A DNA stretch of 36,946 bases from positions 1 through 36,946 of the forward strand of contig CALLPT010000150.1 of assembly GCA_938015575.1 (NCBI GenBank), in the 5' to 3' direction. Positions 15,450 through 23,433 of the stretch are shown piece after piece. Below the pieces are notes generated by a model. The model was not told the DNA's origin and searched no databases. It worked only from the letters and a program-made list of their open reading frames with translations. A program made the position numbers and the translations under genes. This DNA comes from an uncultured Acidimicrobiales bacterium (GTDB lineage: Bacteria > Actinomycetota > Acidimicrobiia > Acidimicrobiales > UBA10347). Numbering within the stretch: position 1 is the stretch's first letter; each line of letters opens with the position of its first letter.

Positions 15450-16985
15450 ATGACGACCGACGCAGCCGAGACGACTTCGGGTTTGGCCGTATTTGGCGAG
15501 TTCGCCGAGGACGGCGCCGACGCGTACGCCAACGCGGTAACCCGATTCCGCGACAACCAGATCCTGTTGCCGACCTTCGCTCAGTTGCGAGATCCGTCAA
15601 CGATCCCCGCGTCGATCACGACATCGCTTGCCGGTGTCGAAAAGGATGCACCCGACGCCCGCAACCTGTTCCGCGTGCATTGGTTCAATGAGCATGCGGA
15701 CGCGCCGGGTGACAACTTCCCCGGGTTCGTCGATGTGCCGACCCATATCGAGCTCCCGTCGGAGCTGACGGGTGTTGACGCTCGCATCGTGTTGGCGTTC
15801 GGCAACCGTTTCCCGATGATTCGAGCCCACAAGGTGCTGGCGGCGTACTCGTGCCTGGCCGCTCGGCTCGTTACCGGCCGGTTCGACCCCATCAACAATC
15901 GTGCGATCTGGCCCTCGACGGGCAACTATGCGCGCGGCGGGATCGCCATCTCCAAGATCATGGGTTGTCGCGGCGTCGCGATCTTGCCCGAAGGCATGAG
16001 TCGCGAACGTTTCGAATGGCTCGAACGGTGGACCACGAACCCGAGCGAGGACATCATCCGCACGTTCGGCACCGAGTCGAACGTGAAAGAGATCTACGAC
16101 GCCTGCAACGAACTGTCGCTCGATCCAGCCAATGTGATCCTCAACCAGTTCAGCGAATTCTCCAACCACCTGGGCCACTACGCCGTCACTGGCCCGGCGA
16201 TGGAGACGGTGTTCAATCATGTCACCGCCGATCGTCCCGGCACGTTGGCCGCGTTCGTGTCGGCCTCGGGATCGGCAGGCACCCTCGGCGCTGGCGACTA
16301 TCTCAAGGACGAACACGGTGCCCGCATCGTTGGCGTCGAGGCGCTCGAATGCCCGACGATGCTGCACAACGGTTTCGGTGATCACGACATTCAAGGCATC
16401 GGCGACAAGCACATTCCGTTGATCCACAACGTCACGAACACCGACCTTGTCGTCGGCGTGAGCGACAACTCGACGAACCGTCTTGACGTGCTGTTCAACA
16501 CCCCTGCCGGCAAGCAGGTGCTCGCCGACCGAGGCGTCGCCCCTGCACTGGCGAACGCACTTGTCGACTTCGGCTACTCGTCGATCTGCAACACCCTCGC
16601 GGCAATCACGGCCGCCAAGGAATGGGGCCTCGGTTCCGACGATGTCATCATGTCAGTCGCCACCGACGGCAGCGATCTGTACAACTCTGACCGAGAGCGC
16701 GTCATGTCGACGCTGTATCCGGCGGGCTTCGACACTGCCGAGGCGAACGAGGCATTCGACAGCCAACTGTTGGGTTTGCCCACCGAGGCAATGCACATGG
16801 GCGAGGCCGAACGCAACCGGGTCTTCAACCTGGGCTACTTCACCTGGGTTGAGCAGCAGGGCGTCGACATCCCCGATTTCGAGGTCCGCCGCGATCAATC
16901 CTGGTGGAACGATCTACGTCCGCTGGTCGGTCAGTGGGACGAAATGATCGAGGGCTTCAACGCCGAGACCGGCGTCGAGCTCTGA
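15450..16985 (+). CDS. Fold-type II PLP-dependent enzyme (cysteine-synthase-like superfamily), substrate unknown
   Basis: The 511-residue product belongs to the tryptophan-synthase-beta/cysteine-synthase superfamily but is longer than cysteine synthase (about 310). The probable Schiff-base lysine is K128 in RFPMIRAHKVLAAYS. The substrate loop is WPSTGNYARGGIA, matching the SxGNxxxG type, and the PLP-phosphate loop is SASGSAGTLGAGDYL. VGVEALECPTML and SVATDGSDLYNS follow. The first 100 residues and last 90 are extra to the fold. It heads a four-gene operon with a second PLP enzyme and a molybdenum hydroxylase, so a catabolic role (deamination or elimination on an amino-acid-like substrate) is plausible inference. 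Confidence 0.8.
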   Translation: MTTDAAETTSGLAVFGEFAEDGADAYANAVTRFRDNQILLPTFAQLRDPSTIPASITTSLAGVEKDAPDARNLFRVHWFNEHADAPGDNFPGFVDVPTHIELPSELTGVDARIVLAFGNRFPMIRAHKVLAAYSCLAARLVTGRFDPINNRAIWPSTGNYARGGIAISKIMGCRGVAILPEGMSRERFEWLERWTTNPSEDIIRTFGTESNVKEIYDACNELSLDPANVILNQFSEFSNHLGHYAVTGPAMETVFNHVTADRPGTLAAFVSASGSAGTLGAGDYLKDEHGARIVGVEALECPTMLHNGFGDHDIQGIGDKHIPLIHNVTNTDLVVGVSDNSTNRLDVLFNTPAGKQVLADRGVAPALANALVDFGYSSICNTLAAITAAKEWGLGSDDVIMSVATDGSDLYNSDRERVMSTLYPAGFDTAEANEAFDSQLLGLPTEAMHMGEAERNRVFNLGYFTWVEQQGVDIPDFEVRRDQSWWNDLRPLVGQWDEMIEGFNAETGVEL

Positions 16986-16989
16986 TCGC

Positions 16990-18093
16990 ATGAGCGAGCT
17001 GGCTGGCGAGCAGAACCCGTTCATTCGCTATCGCGAACGCCTCGATTCGTACCAGGGCGCGGTCGCCGGTGGGTTGAGTGACGAGCGGTTCGTTGATCTC
17101 GTCGGCGAGCTCGACGACGCCGTGAAGTCCGTCGACGGTCGCGGCTTCCGCGTGACGCCGGTCATCGACGGCGCCGCAGTCGTGTCCGATGCGGCCCCGC
17201 ACCTGCGCGTGTCGGTCAAGGTAGACGCAGGCAATGTGTCCGGGTCACACAAGTCGCGCCACCTGTTCGGCGCGGCGCTCCACCTGTTGGTCGAGCGCGA
17301 ACTTTCCGGCAACGAGCTACCGGATCGTTTGGCGATCGCAAGTTGTGGCAATGCGGCGATGGGCGCAGCGGTGGTCGCACGCGCTCTGGACCGCACGCTC
17401 GACGTATTCGTGCCGACCTGGGCCGAGGCCAATGTCGTGGAAGCACTCGACTCGTTCGGCGCCACCGTCAATCGCTGCGAACGCCGTGAGGGCGAGGTCG
17501 GTGACCCGTGCTACCTGCGGTTCAAGGAAGCGGTGGCCGCTGGAGCGCACTCGTTCAGCGTCCAGGGCACAGACACGCCAACGACGTTCGATGGCGGTCG
17601 AACGCTCGGCTGGGAGATCGAGGAACAAGTCGCCACGCCGGACTCGCTCTACGTCCAGGTCGGTGGGGGAGCGCTCGCCACGTCGGTGGGAACGGCGCTT
17701 CCGACCGCCCGGCTCCACCCAGTCCAGGCCGAAGGCTGCGCACCGCTGGCGCGAGCGTGGGACCTTCTCGCTCCCGATTTCGACTTCGCTGCCGCGGCCG
17801 CAGACCCTGAGAAGTACATGACAGCCTGGGAGAACCCCCAGAGCTTCGCGACGGGGATTCTCGACGATGTCACCTATGACTGGTTGCCCCTGCTTCGCCA
17901 GACCGTGGCAAGCGGCGGATGGCCCATCGTCGCCCCCGAGGCCATGGTGCGAGACGCGTGGGATCTGGCGCGGAGCCGGACCGATGTGCCGGTCTGCTCG
18001 ACCGGTACGTCCGGCCTCGCCGGGCTTCTTGCCGAACCGCCCGCAACCGAGGAACATGTGGTCGTGATCTTCACCGGCGTGGACCGCAACTGA
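16990..18093 (+). CDS. Threonine-synthase-like fold-type II PLP enzyme
   Basis: The 367-residue product has the probable PLP lysine K88 in VSVKVDAGNVSGSHKSRHLF, the substrate loop ASCGNAAMGAA, the phosphate-binding loop VQVGGGALATSVG and a C-terminal CSTGTSGLAGLL. It differs from true threonine synthase at the lysine motif (SHKSRH rather than SFKDRG), so the reaction need not be threonine formation. The ATG lies 4 bases after the upstream stop, and its own TGA shares a base with the next ATG (TGATG), so the operon is tightly coupled. It is a distant paralogue of the preceding gene; a heteromeric or sequential partnership is possible. Confidence 0.8.
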   Translation: MSELAGEQNPFIRYRERLDSYQGAVAGGLSDERFVDLVGELDDAVKSVDGRGFRVTPVIDGAAVVSDAAPHLRVSVKVDAGNVSGSHKSRHLFGAALHLLVERELSGNELPDRLAIASCGNAAMGAAVVARALDRTLDVFVPTWAEANVVEALDSFGATVNRCERREGEVGDPCYLRFKEAVAAGAHSFSVQGTDTPTTFDGGRTLGWEIEEQVATPDSLYVQVGGGALATSVGTALPTARLHPVQAEGCAPLARAWDLLAPDFDFAAAAADPEKYMTAWENPQSFATGILDDVTYDWLPLLRQTVASGGWPIVAPEAMVRDAWDLARSRTDVPVCSTGTSGLAGLLAEPPATEEHVVVIFTGVDRN

Positions 18094-19607
18094 TGTCAGA
18101 CGTCGCAAGCAGGGCATTCGAACCCCATTGGGTGCAGCGCCCGGGCACAGCCGTCGGGCGCGTGCATCGGCCTACGACACAGCGGTCCGCGCTCGAGCTA
18201 TTTGCCGAAGACCCGACGCGTCGCTTGGTGGCGGGCGGAACCGACCTGGTCGTCGAGCTCGACCGTGACTCGGGACCGTCGGTGGAGCTGATCGACGTCA
18301 GCCGCATCGACCGGGCCCGTATCGTCGAATCCGGTCACCTCGACGGGCGAGCCCATCAGGTGCTCGGCCACGGCGTGACCCACAATCAGGTCGTCACGAC
18401 ACCGAGCCTGGTGGAGCGCGCGCTGCCGTTGGCCCAAGCCTGTCTCGAAATCGGTTCACCGCAGCTGCGCAACCGCGCCACGATCGCTGGCAACTTGGCA
18501 ACGGCGAGCCCGGCCAACGACTCGATTAGTGCGTTGTTGGCCTTGGACGCCCAGCTCCAACTGGCCCGCCTTGTCGATGGCGAGGTCGCCGAACGGATGG
18601 TGGGCATCGAAGACTTCTTCCTGGGCGTGCGCTCGACCGTGCTCGAGCCAGGCGAGATGATCGCCAGCATTTGGGTGCCCGAACCGCATGAACACCAGAC
18701 CGGCATCTGGGTCAAGGCCGGGTTGCGCAAGGCACAAGCGATCTCGGTCGTGCACTGCGGCATCAGCTTGGAGTTTGCATCGTCGTCGCGGGACTCATCG
18801 ATCGTTTCTGCCCGCATCGCGCTGGGGAGTGTGGCCCCAACGGTCGTCTTGTCGTCCGCCGCAGCCGATGCCTTGATCGGGCGTTCGCTCAACGACGACA
18901 CCATCGCCGATGCGGCGCGGGCCGCGGCTGCCAGCGTGCGACCAATCGATGACGGTCGGGCAACTGCGGACTACCGCTCCGCCACGGTCGAGACCGTCGT
19001 CCGCCGCGCGCTGGCATCGTTGGCTAGCGAAGACGAGCGCGGCCGCTGGCCGGCGCGGATACCCACGCTGGGCACCAACGCCCCCGCGACCTCGACCTCG
19101 ACCACGACCTCGACCTCGACCTCGACCTCGGCTTCGGTCATCGATGACCAGTCAGAAATACGCGTCGCGATCAATGGCAACGACATTGCCGCCGGCGGTG
19201 CCGCTTCGACGACCTTGCTCGACTGGCTGCGCGAACATGCCGGCACGGGGACCAAAGAAGGCTGTGCCGAGGGCGAATGCGGCGCCTGCACGGTGATGCT
19301 CGATGGGGCAGCAACCATGTCGTGCCTGACGCCCGCAGCCCAGGCCGACGGCGCTCGGGTCACGACGGTCGAAGGGCTCGCGGGCGACGCGCCACTCAGC
19401 GTCATGCAGCAATCGTTCGTCGATAACTTCGCGGTCCAATGCGGCTACTGCATCCCTGGCTTCGTCGTCTCGGCGACCGCACTGCGAGCTGAGTTCGAGG
19501 CACCGACCCGCGACGAGATCGAACTCGGGCTGTCGGGCAATCTCTGCCGCTGCACCGGCTACTACGCCATCCTCGAAGCCGTTCGTGCAACCGGAGGCAC
19601 CCAATGA
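18093..19607 (+). CDS. Xanthine-dehydrogenase-family FAD subunit fused to 2Fe-2S subunit
   Basis: The 504-residue product carries electrons from the molybdenum site to an acceptor. Residues about 1-310 are the FAD domain, with LVAGGTDLVVEL and NRATIAGNLATASPANDS. Residues about 325-345 are a Thr/Ser linker. Residues about 350-504 are the two-cluster iron-sulfur domain with all eight cysteines visible: C391, C396, C399, C411, then C450, C453, C485, C487. The order FAD then FeS is the reverse of the usual XdhA layout. Stop and next start overlap (ATGA), so it is coupled to the large subunit. Confidence 0.9.
   Translation: MSDVASRAFEPHWVQRPGTAVGRVHRPTTQRSALELFAEDPTRRLVAGGTDLVVELDRDSGPSVELIDVSRIDRARIVESGHLDGRAHQVLGHGVTHNQVVTTPSLVERALPLAQACLEIGSPQLRNRATIAGNLATASPANDSISALLALDAQLQLARLVDGEVAERMVGIEDFFLGVRSTVLEPGEMIASIWVPEPHEHQTGIWVKAGLRKAQAISVVHCGISLEFASSSRDSSIVSARIALGSVAPTVVLSSAAADALIGRSLNDDTIADAARAAAASVRPIDDGRATADYRSATVETVVRRALASLASEDERGRWPARIPTLGTNAPATSTSTTTSTSTSTSASVIDDQSEIRVAINGNDIAAGGAASTTLLDWLREHAGTGTKEGCAEGECGACTVMLDGAATMSCLTPAAQADGARVTTVEGLAGDAPLSVMQQSFVDNFAVQCGYCIPGFVVSATALRAEFEAPTRDEIELGLSGNLCRCTGYYAILEAVRATGGTQ
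19088..19129 (+). repeat. GACCTC hexamer repeat encoding the inter-domain linker
   Basis: Seven consecutive hexamers (one is GACCAC) encode alternating Thr-Ser between the FAD and 2Fe-2S domains. The tract is in frame and prone to slippage in multiples of two residues. Confidence 0.93.
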
Positions 19608-21847
19608 GTGTCGGATCGTCGCCTATCCGTTTCGATGCTGCGGCCAAGACCACCGGCGCTGCCGGCTACCCGGGTGATCGCCGTCCCGCCGATGCCTTGA
19701 TGGCAAAGATCGTGTTCACCGGCCAGCCGCACGCTCGGCTACGTTCGCTCGACCTGGGGGCCGCCGAGTCGGTCGACGGTGTCGTGGCGATCGTGACCGC
19801 CGCCGATGTGCCCCGCAACGAGTACGGCCTGACCAAGTTCGACCAGCCGGTTCTCATCGGACCAACCGATGATCCCAACGTCGCCGTCGACTGCACCATC
19901 AGCCGATGGGAGGCCGATCAGCTGTGCGTGATCGTGGCCGAAACGATCGAGGCCGCCGACCAGGCCATGGCGCTTCTCCAGGTCGAATGGGAACCGCTTC
20001 CGGTGGTGCCGGATCTCGACACGGCCCGCACTGACGAGCATCTGGTGCACCCCGAAGACGGCACCAACGCGTATCACCATCTCCGGATCCGGCGAGGCGA
20101 GACGGCGGCTGCCTTTGCCGATGCGGCCGTCGTGGTCGAACACACCTATGTCGTGCCCCATCAAGAGCACGCATATCTCCAGCCCGAAGCGGCGACGGCC
20201 TGGATCGATGAACTCGGCCGCACCACCGTCGAAGTCGCCGGCCAGTGGACACACGAGGATCAGGAACAGATCGCGCACGCGCTCGATGTTCCAGCCGACC
20301 AGGTGCGCGTGATCTACCCGGCGATCGGCGGCGCATTCGGTGGCCGCGAGGACATGTCCGTCCAGATCGCCCTCGCGTTGGCCGCTCGCAAGGTCGCCGC
20401 ACAGGGCATCGAACGACCCGTGTTCACCCAGTGGTCCCGCGAAGAGTCCATCATCGGCCACCACAAGCGCCACCGAGGCGAAATCCACGCCCGAACGGCC
20501 GCCGACGCCGACGGGCGGCTGCTTGCCGCCGAGGCCACGGTGTGGCTTGACGCCGGCGCGTACAACTACACCTCGAACAAGGTCTTGGGCAACGCCCACC
20601 TCAGCGTCGTCGGCCCGTACGAAGTCGCCAACGTGAGCGTGGACTCCTACGCCGTCTACACGACCACCGTGCCGGGTGGCGCGTTCCGTGGCTTCGGCGG
20701 CCCCCAGGGGGCCTTTGTCGCCGAGATGCAGATGAATCGCCTGGCAGCCGCGCTCGGCCTCGACCCGGTCGAGATCCGTCGACGCAATCTGGTGAGCGAA
20801 GGCAGCGTCGGCGTTACCGATGTGGTTCTGCCCGAGGGAGTCTCAGCACCGCAGGTCGTCGAAGCGTGCGCGGAGGCCGCTGCCTACGCGGAGCCCCTCG
20901 GCGACGGCGCCCCGTTCTCGCCGTTTGCATCGCTACCGCCATCGCCGGGAGCCGTGCGCCGAGGCCGAGGTTTTGCTGCCGGCATGAAGAACGTTGGCTT
21001 CTCGTTCGGCTTCCCCGAGCGCTGCGAGGCCGAGATTCACCTGCGAGGCGAGCCCGGTGACACCGATCCCAGCTCAGCTGACCTGTTCCACGCCGGCGCC
21101 GAGGTCGGACAAGGAGCGCATCAGGCTTTCCTCCAGATGGCTGCCGAAGCCGTCGGGCTTGAGGTCGATGCGGTGCGTGGCCATTTCAGCGACACCGCGT
21201 TTACCGGCGATTCGGGGAGCGCTTCGGCCAGCCGGCTGACGTTCATGGCCGGGAACTCGATCGTCGAGGCTGCCGCAGCCGCGGCCAAGGCGTGGGCCGA
21301 CGGCGATCGCCCGGCAATCGGTCATGTCCGCTACACGCCCCCGGCGACCGAGACGCTCGACCCCGAGACCGGTGCCGGACAGCCAAACTTCTGTTACGGC
21401 TACATGGCGCAGGCGGTCGAAGTGACCGTCGACATCGAAACCGGCCACCTCCGGGTCGACCGTGTGGTGTCCTGCCACGACGTCGGCCGAGCCATCAACC
21501 CCGAACTGCTCCGAGGCCAGATCGAGGGCGCGGTGGTGCAGGCCCACGGTTACACGCTGAGCGAGAACCTGCAGGTTGTCGACGGTGAGATCCGGAACCC
21601 ACGTTTTTCGTCGTACTTGATCCCTGGCATCGGTGATGTGCCCACGACGGTGGACAGCGTGGTGCTCGAGCTGGCAGATCCGTTGGGCCCGTTCGGCGCC
21701 CGCGGCGTGGCCGAGATGCCCTACATCACCTATGCGCCCGCGGTCGTCGCCGCAGTACACGATGCGACCGGCGTGTGGTTCGACGAGTTCCCGCTCACCC
21801 CGAGCCGGGTGCTCGCCGGTCTTCGCTCCGCAGGCGTCACCCGGTAG
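19604..21847 (+). CDS. Xanthine-dehydrogenase-family molybdopterin subunit
   Basis: The 747-residue catalytic subunit of a molybdenum hydroxylase. Visible cofactor motifs are GGAFGGRED (about residue 242), PGGAFRGFGGPQ (about 360), GAEVGQGAHQ and GARGVAEMP, whose Glu (about 703) is the expected catalytic base. The active-site loop is the XDH type and not the AYxCSFR of form I CO dehydrogenase. Together with the fused upstream subunit it forms a complete two-polypeptide enzyme. The substrate is likely an N-heterocycle or aldehyde, not determinable here. No Mo-cofactor insertion chaperone (XdhC) is in the window. The end overlaps the convergent hotdog gene by 11 bases. Confidence 0.92.
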   Translation: MSVGSSPIRFDAAAKTTGAAGYPGDRRPADALMAKIVFTGQPHARLRSLDLGAAESVDGVVAIVTAADVPRNEYGLTKFDQPVLIGPTDDPNVAVDCTISRWEADQLCVIVAETIEAADQAMALLQVEWEPLPVVPDLDTARTDEHLVHPEDGTNAYHHLRIRRGETAAAFADAAVVVEHTYVVPHQEHAYLQPEAATAWIDELGRTTVEVAGQWTHEDQEQIAHALDVPADQVRVIYPAIGGAFGGREDMSVQIALALAARKVAAQGIERPVFTQWSREESIIGHHKRHRGEIHARTAADADGRLLAAEATVWLDAGAYNYTSNKVLGNAHLSVVGPYEVANVSVDSYAVYTTTVPGGAFRGFGGPQGAFVAEMQMNRLAAALGLDPVEIRRRNLVSEGSVGVTDVVLPEGVSAPQVVEACAEAAAYAEPLGDGAPFSPFASLPPSPGAVRRGRGFAAGMKNVGFSFGFPERCEAEIHLRGEPGDTDPSSADLFHAGAEVGQGAHQAFLQMAAEAVGLEVDAVRGHFSDTAFTGDSGSASASRLTFMAGNSIVEAAAAAAKAWADGDRPAIGHVRYTPPATETLDPETGAGQPNFCYGYMAQAVEVTVDIETGHLRVDRVVSCHDVGRAINPELLRGQIEGAVVQAHGYTLSENLQVVDGEIRNPRFSSYLIPGIGDVPTTVDSVVLELADPLGPFGARGVAEMPYITYAPAVVAAVHDATGVWFDEFPLTPSRVLAGLRSAGVTR

Positions 21848-22595
21848 CGGGACGCACCCAGAACGAACGGGACCGGGCCACGACGGCACCATCGCGGTCG
21901 AACAGCATGGCGGCTGCGCCCCGCTTGCGGCCATCCCAATCAGGTGCATAATCGCCGGGCCAGGCCACCAGGGCGTAGTCGGTCTCGGCTTCGATGGGCG
22001 CGACGATGTCGACGGCGAACTGCACCGTGACCCCGCGACCGCCGTTCTGATCCCCGCTGTGCGACGTGAACCAGCCGCATGCGCAGTCGACGGCCATCCA
22101 CACCAGGCTCTCGTCGATGCGGCCGTCGACGGTGTGTGTTTCAGGAATGCGAAATGGCGTGGCCCAGCGCCCGTCGCCGAGCGGTCCGGCGTGGACCCTG
22201 AGCGACTCCGGCCCCGTTCCGCACGAGCAGCAGTGCGGCGCAGGGTGCTCGTCGTCGGTGAGCGGGAAGGCGGCGCGTGCCGCGTCGGCCGATGCGACGC
22301 TGACCGGCTCGGTGGCGGCGAAGTGCGAGTCCCAGCGGGTTGCCTCGAGGATGATCGTGTCGGGTCGCTGCGGGTCGACGAGCGTCCATCGGTCCCCGTG
22401 ATCGATGACCGCTAGGTCCGTCTCGAGCGGTAGCGGGCTGCGCAGCGCAATGCTCACGGGTTCGCCGATCGCTTGCTGGAGTTGGTAGCAGCCATAGCCG
22501 CCTTGGCCCATGCCGGTCTGGCCTTGGCGGGCGGTGGGAATGCGGAACGTGATCGACACGTCGCCATCATGCAGCCGGTCAATTCGCTGAACCAA
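21837..22595 (-). CDS. Hotdog-fold (thioesterase-like) protein
   Basis: A product of about 252 residues with two hotdog-like halves. The middle motif HCCSCGTGPESLRVH resembles the CFxCG-x-NPxGL motif of a thioesterase-like family. Then come FRIPETHTVDGRIDESLVWM, DCACGWFT and a C-terminal VVARSRSFWVRP strand typical of hotdog domains. An acyl-CoA thioesterase or a non-catalytic acyl-binding role is possible. The start is uncertain: TTG at 22595 preserves LVQRIDRLHDGDV, and GTG at 22559 is an alternative. It is divergent from the methyltransferase only 27 bases away, so their promoters must overlap the opposing genes. Confidence 0.65.
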   Translation of the reverse strand: MVQRIDRLHDGDVSITFRIPTARQGQTGMGQGGYGCYQLQQAIGEPVSIALRSPLPLETDLAVIDHGDRWTLVDPQRPDTIILEATRWDSHFAATEPVSVASADAARAAFPLTDDEHPAPHCCSCGTGPESLRVHAGPLGDGRWATPFRIPETHTVDGRIDESLVWMAVDCACGWFTSHSGDQNGGRGVTVQFAVDIVAPIEAETDYALVAWPGDYAPDWDGRKRGAAAMLFDRDGAVVARSRSFWVRPATG

Positions 22596-22622
22596 GCCGC
22601 GGCGAGCTGTAACAGTGTCACG

Positions 22623-23375
22623 GTGACCGACAAGCTGTGGACCGAGGTCCCTGAACTCGCCGCGGTCTACGACACCGAATGTGCCGGGCGCCGGGATCAT
22701 GATTTCTATCTGGCGCTCGTTGCCCGGTTCGACGCGCGAACGGTCGTCGATCTCGGTTGCGGCACCGGTGTCTTCTGTGTCGACGTTGCTGCCCGCGGCC
22801 GGACATCGATCGGTATCGATCCAGCGGAACCCATGTTGGATATTGCTCGCCGCCGCCCCGGCGGGGACCAGGTCGAATGGGTCCATGGAAGCGCCGCCGA
22901 CGGGCCGGCCGGCGCTGCGGAACTTGTCATCATGATGGGCCACGTCGCTCAGTACTTCGTCGACGACGATGCGTGGGCGTCGACCCTCGCGCATGTACAC
23001 CGCATGCTGGTTCCGGGCGGGCGTCTGGCCTTTGAGGTGCGCAACCCTGCGATTGACTGGGCGAGTCGTTGGACCCGCCAGAGCACCGAGAGCGCACTCG
23101 ACCATCCCGACGGTGGAACCTTTGACTCGTGGGTCGAGGTCGTCGATGTCGTAGGTCCGCCCGAGTCGTATCGCATGACCCACGAAGGCCATACGGTGCT
23201 GCCTGACGGGCGTCATCTTTCGGCCCGGGAGACGCTGCGGTTCCGATCCCGCGAGCAGATCGAGGCCACCTTGGCGGCGCACGGGTTCACGGTCGAGCAG
23301 GTATGCGGAGACTGGGATCACTCGCCCGTGCGCGCCGACAGCTTGGAGTTCATCTTCGTTGCAAAGCGCACCTGA
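22623..23375 (+). CDS. Class I SAM-dependent methyltransferase
   Basis: The 250-residue product has motif I VVDLGCGTGVFCVDVAARG, the acidic end of strand 2 in SIGIDPAEPMLDIARRR, and motif post-I/II regions VHGSAADGPAGAAELVIMMG and RMLVPGGRLAFEVRNPAIDW. It is a Rossmann methyltransferase of the UbiE/Tam type; the acceptor is unknown. The GTG start has no clear ribosome-binding site and was chosen because VTDKLWTEVPELAAVYD is the typical N-terminus before motif I. A gap of 58 bases separates it from the reductase-like gene, and the two may be co-transcribed. Confidence 0.85.
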   Translation: MTDKLWTEVPELAAVYDTECAGRRDHDFYLALVARFDARTVVDLGCGTGVFCVDVAARGRTSIGIDPAEPMLDIARRRPGGDQVEWVHGSAADGPAGAAELVIMMGHVAQYFVDDDAWASTLAHVHRMLVPGGRLAFEVRNPAIDWASRWTRQSTESALDHPDGGTFDSWVEVVDVVGPPESYRMTHEGHTVLPDGRHLSARETLRFRSREQIEATLAAHGFTVEQVCGDWDHSPVRADSLEFIFVAKRT

Positions 23376-23433
23376 CAACGATCGTTGGTTCACCTACGGT
23401 GTCGGGGCGGATCAGAGTCGGGGAGCAGGTGGG

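Noticed and set aside
13747-15600. Long open minus-strand frame opposite the coiled-coil gene
   Set aside because: Its composition mirrors the repeat codons on the other strand, and it crosses a terminator and the start of the next operon.
18110-18150. TTCGAACCCC resembling a tRNA T-loop
   Set aside because: It lies in the FAD-subunit coding start, and no acceptor or anticodon stem can be drawn.
19604-21847. Large subunit as CO dehydrogenase CoxL
   Set aside because: The active-site loop is GGAFRGFGG, not the AYxCSFR of form I or AYRGAGR of form II.
22596-23393. Minus-strand extension of the hotdog-fold gene
   Set aside because: It is antisense to the methyltransferase with clear motif I.
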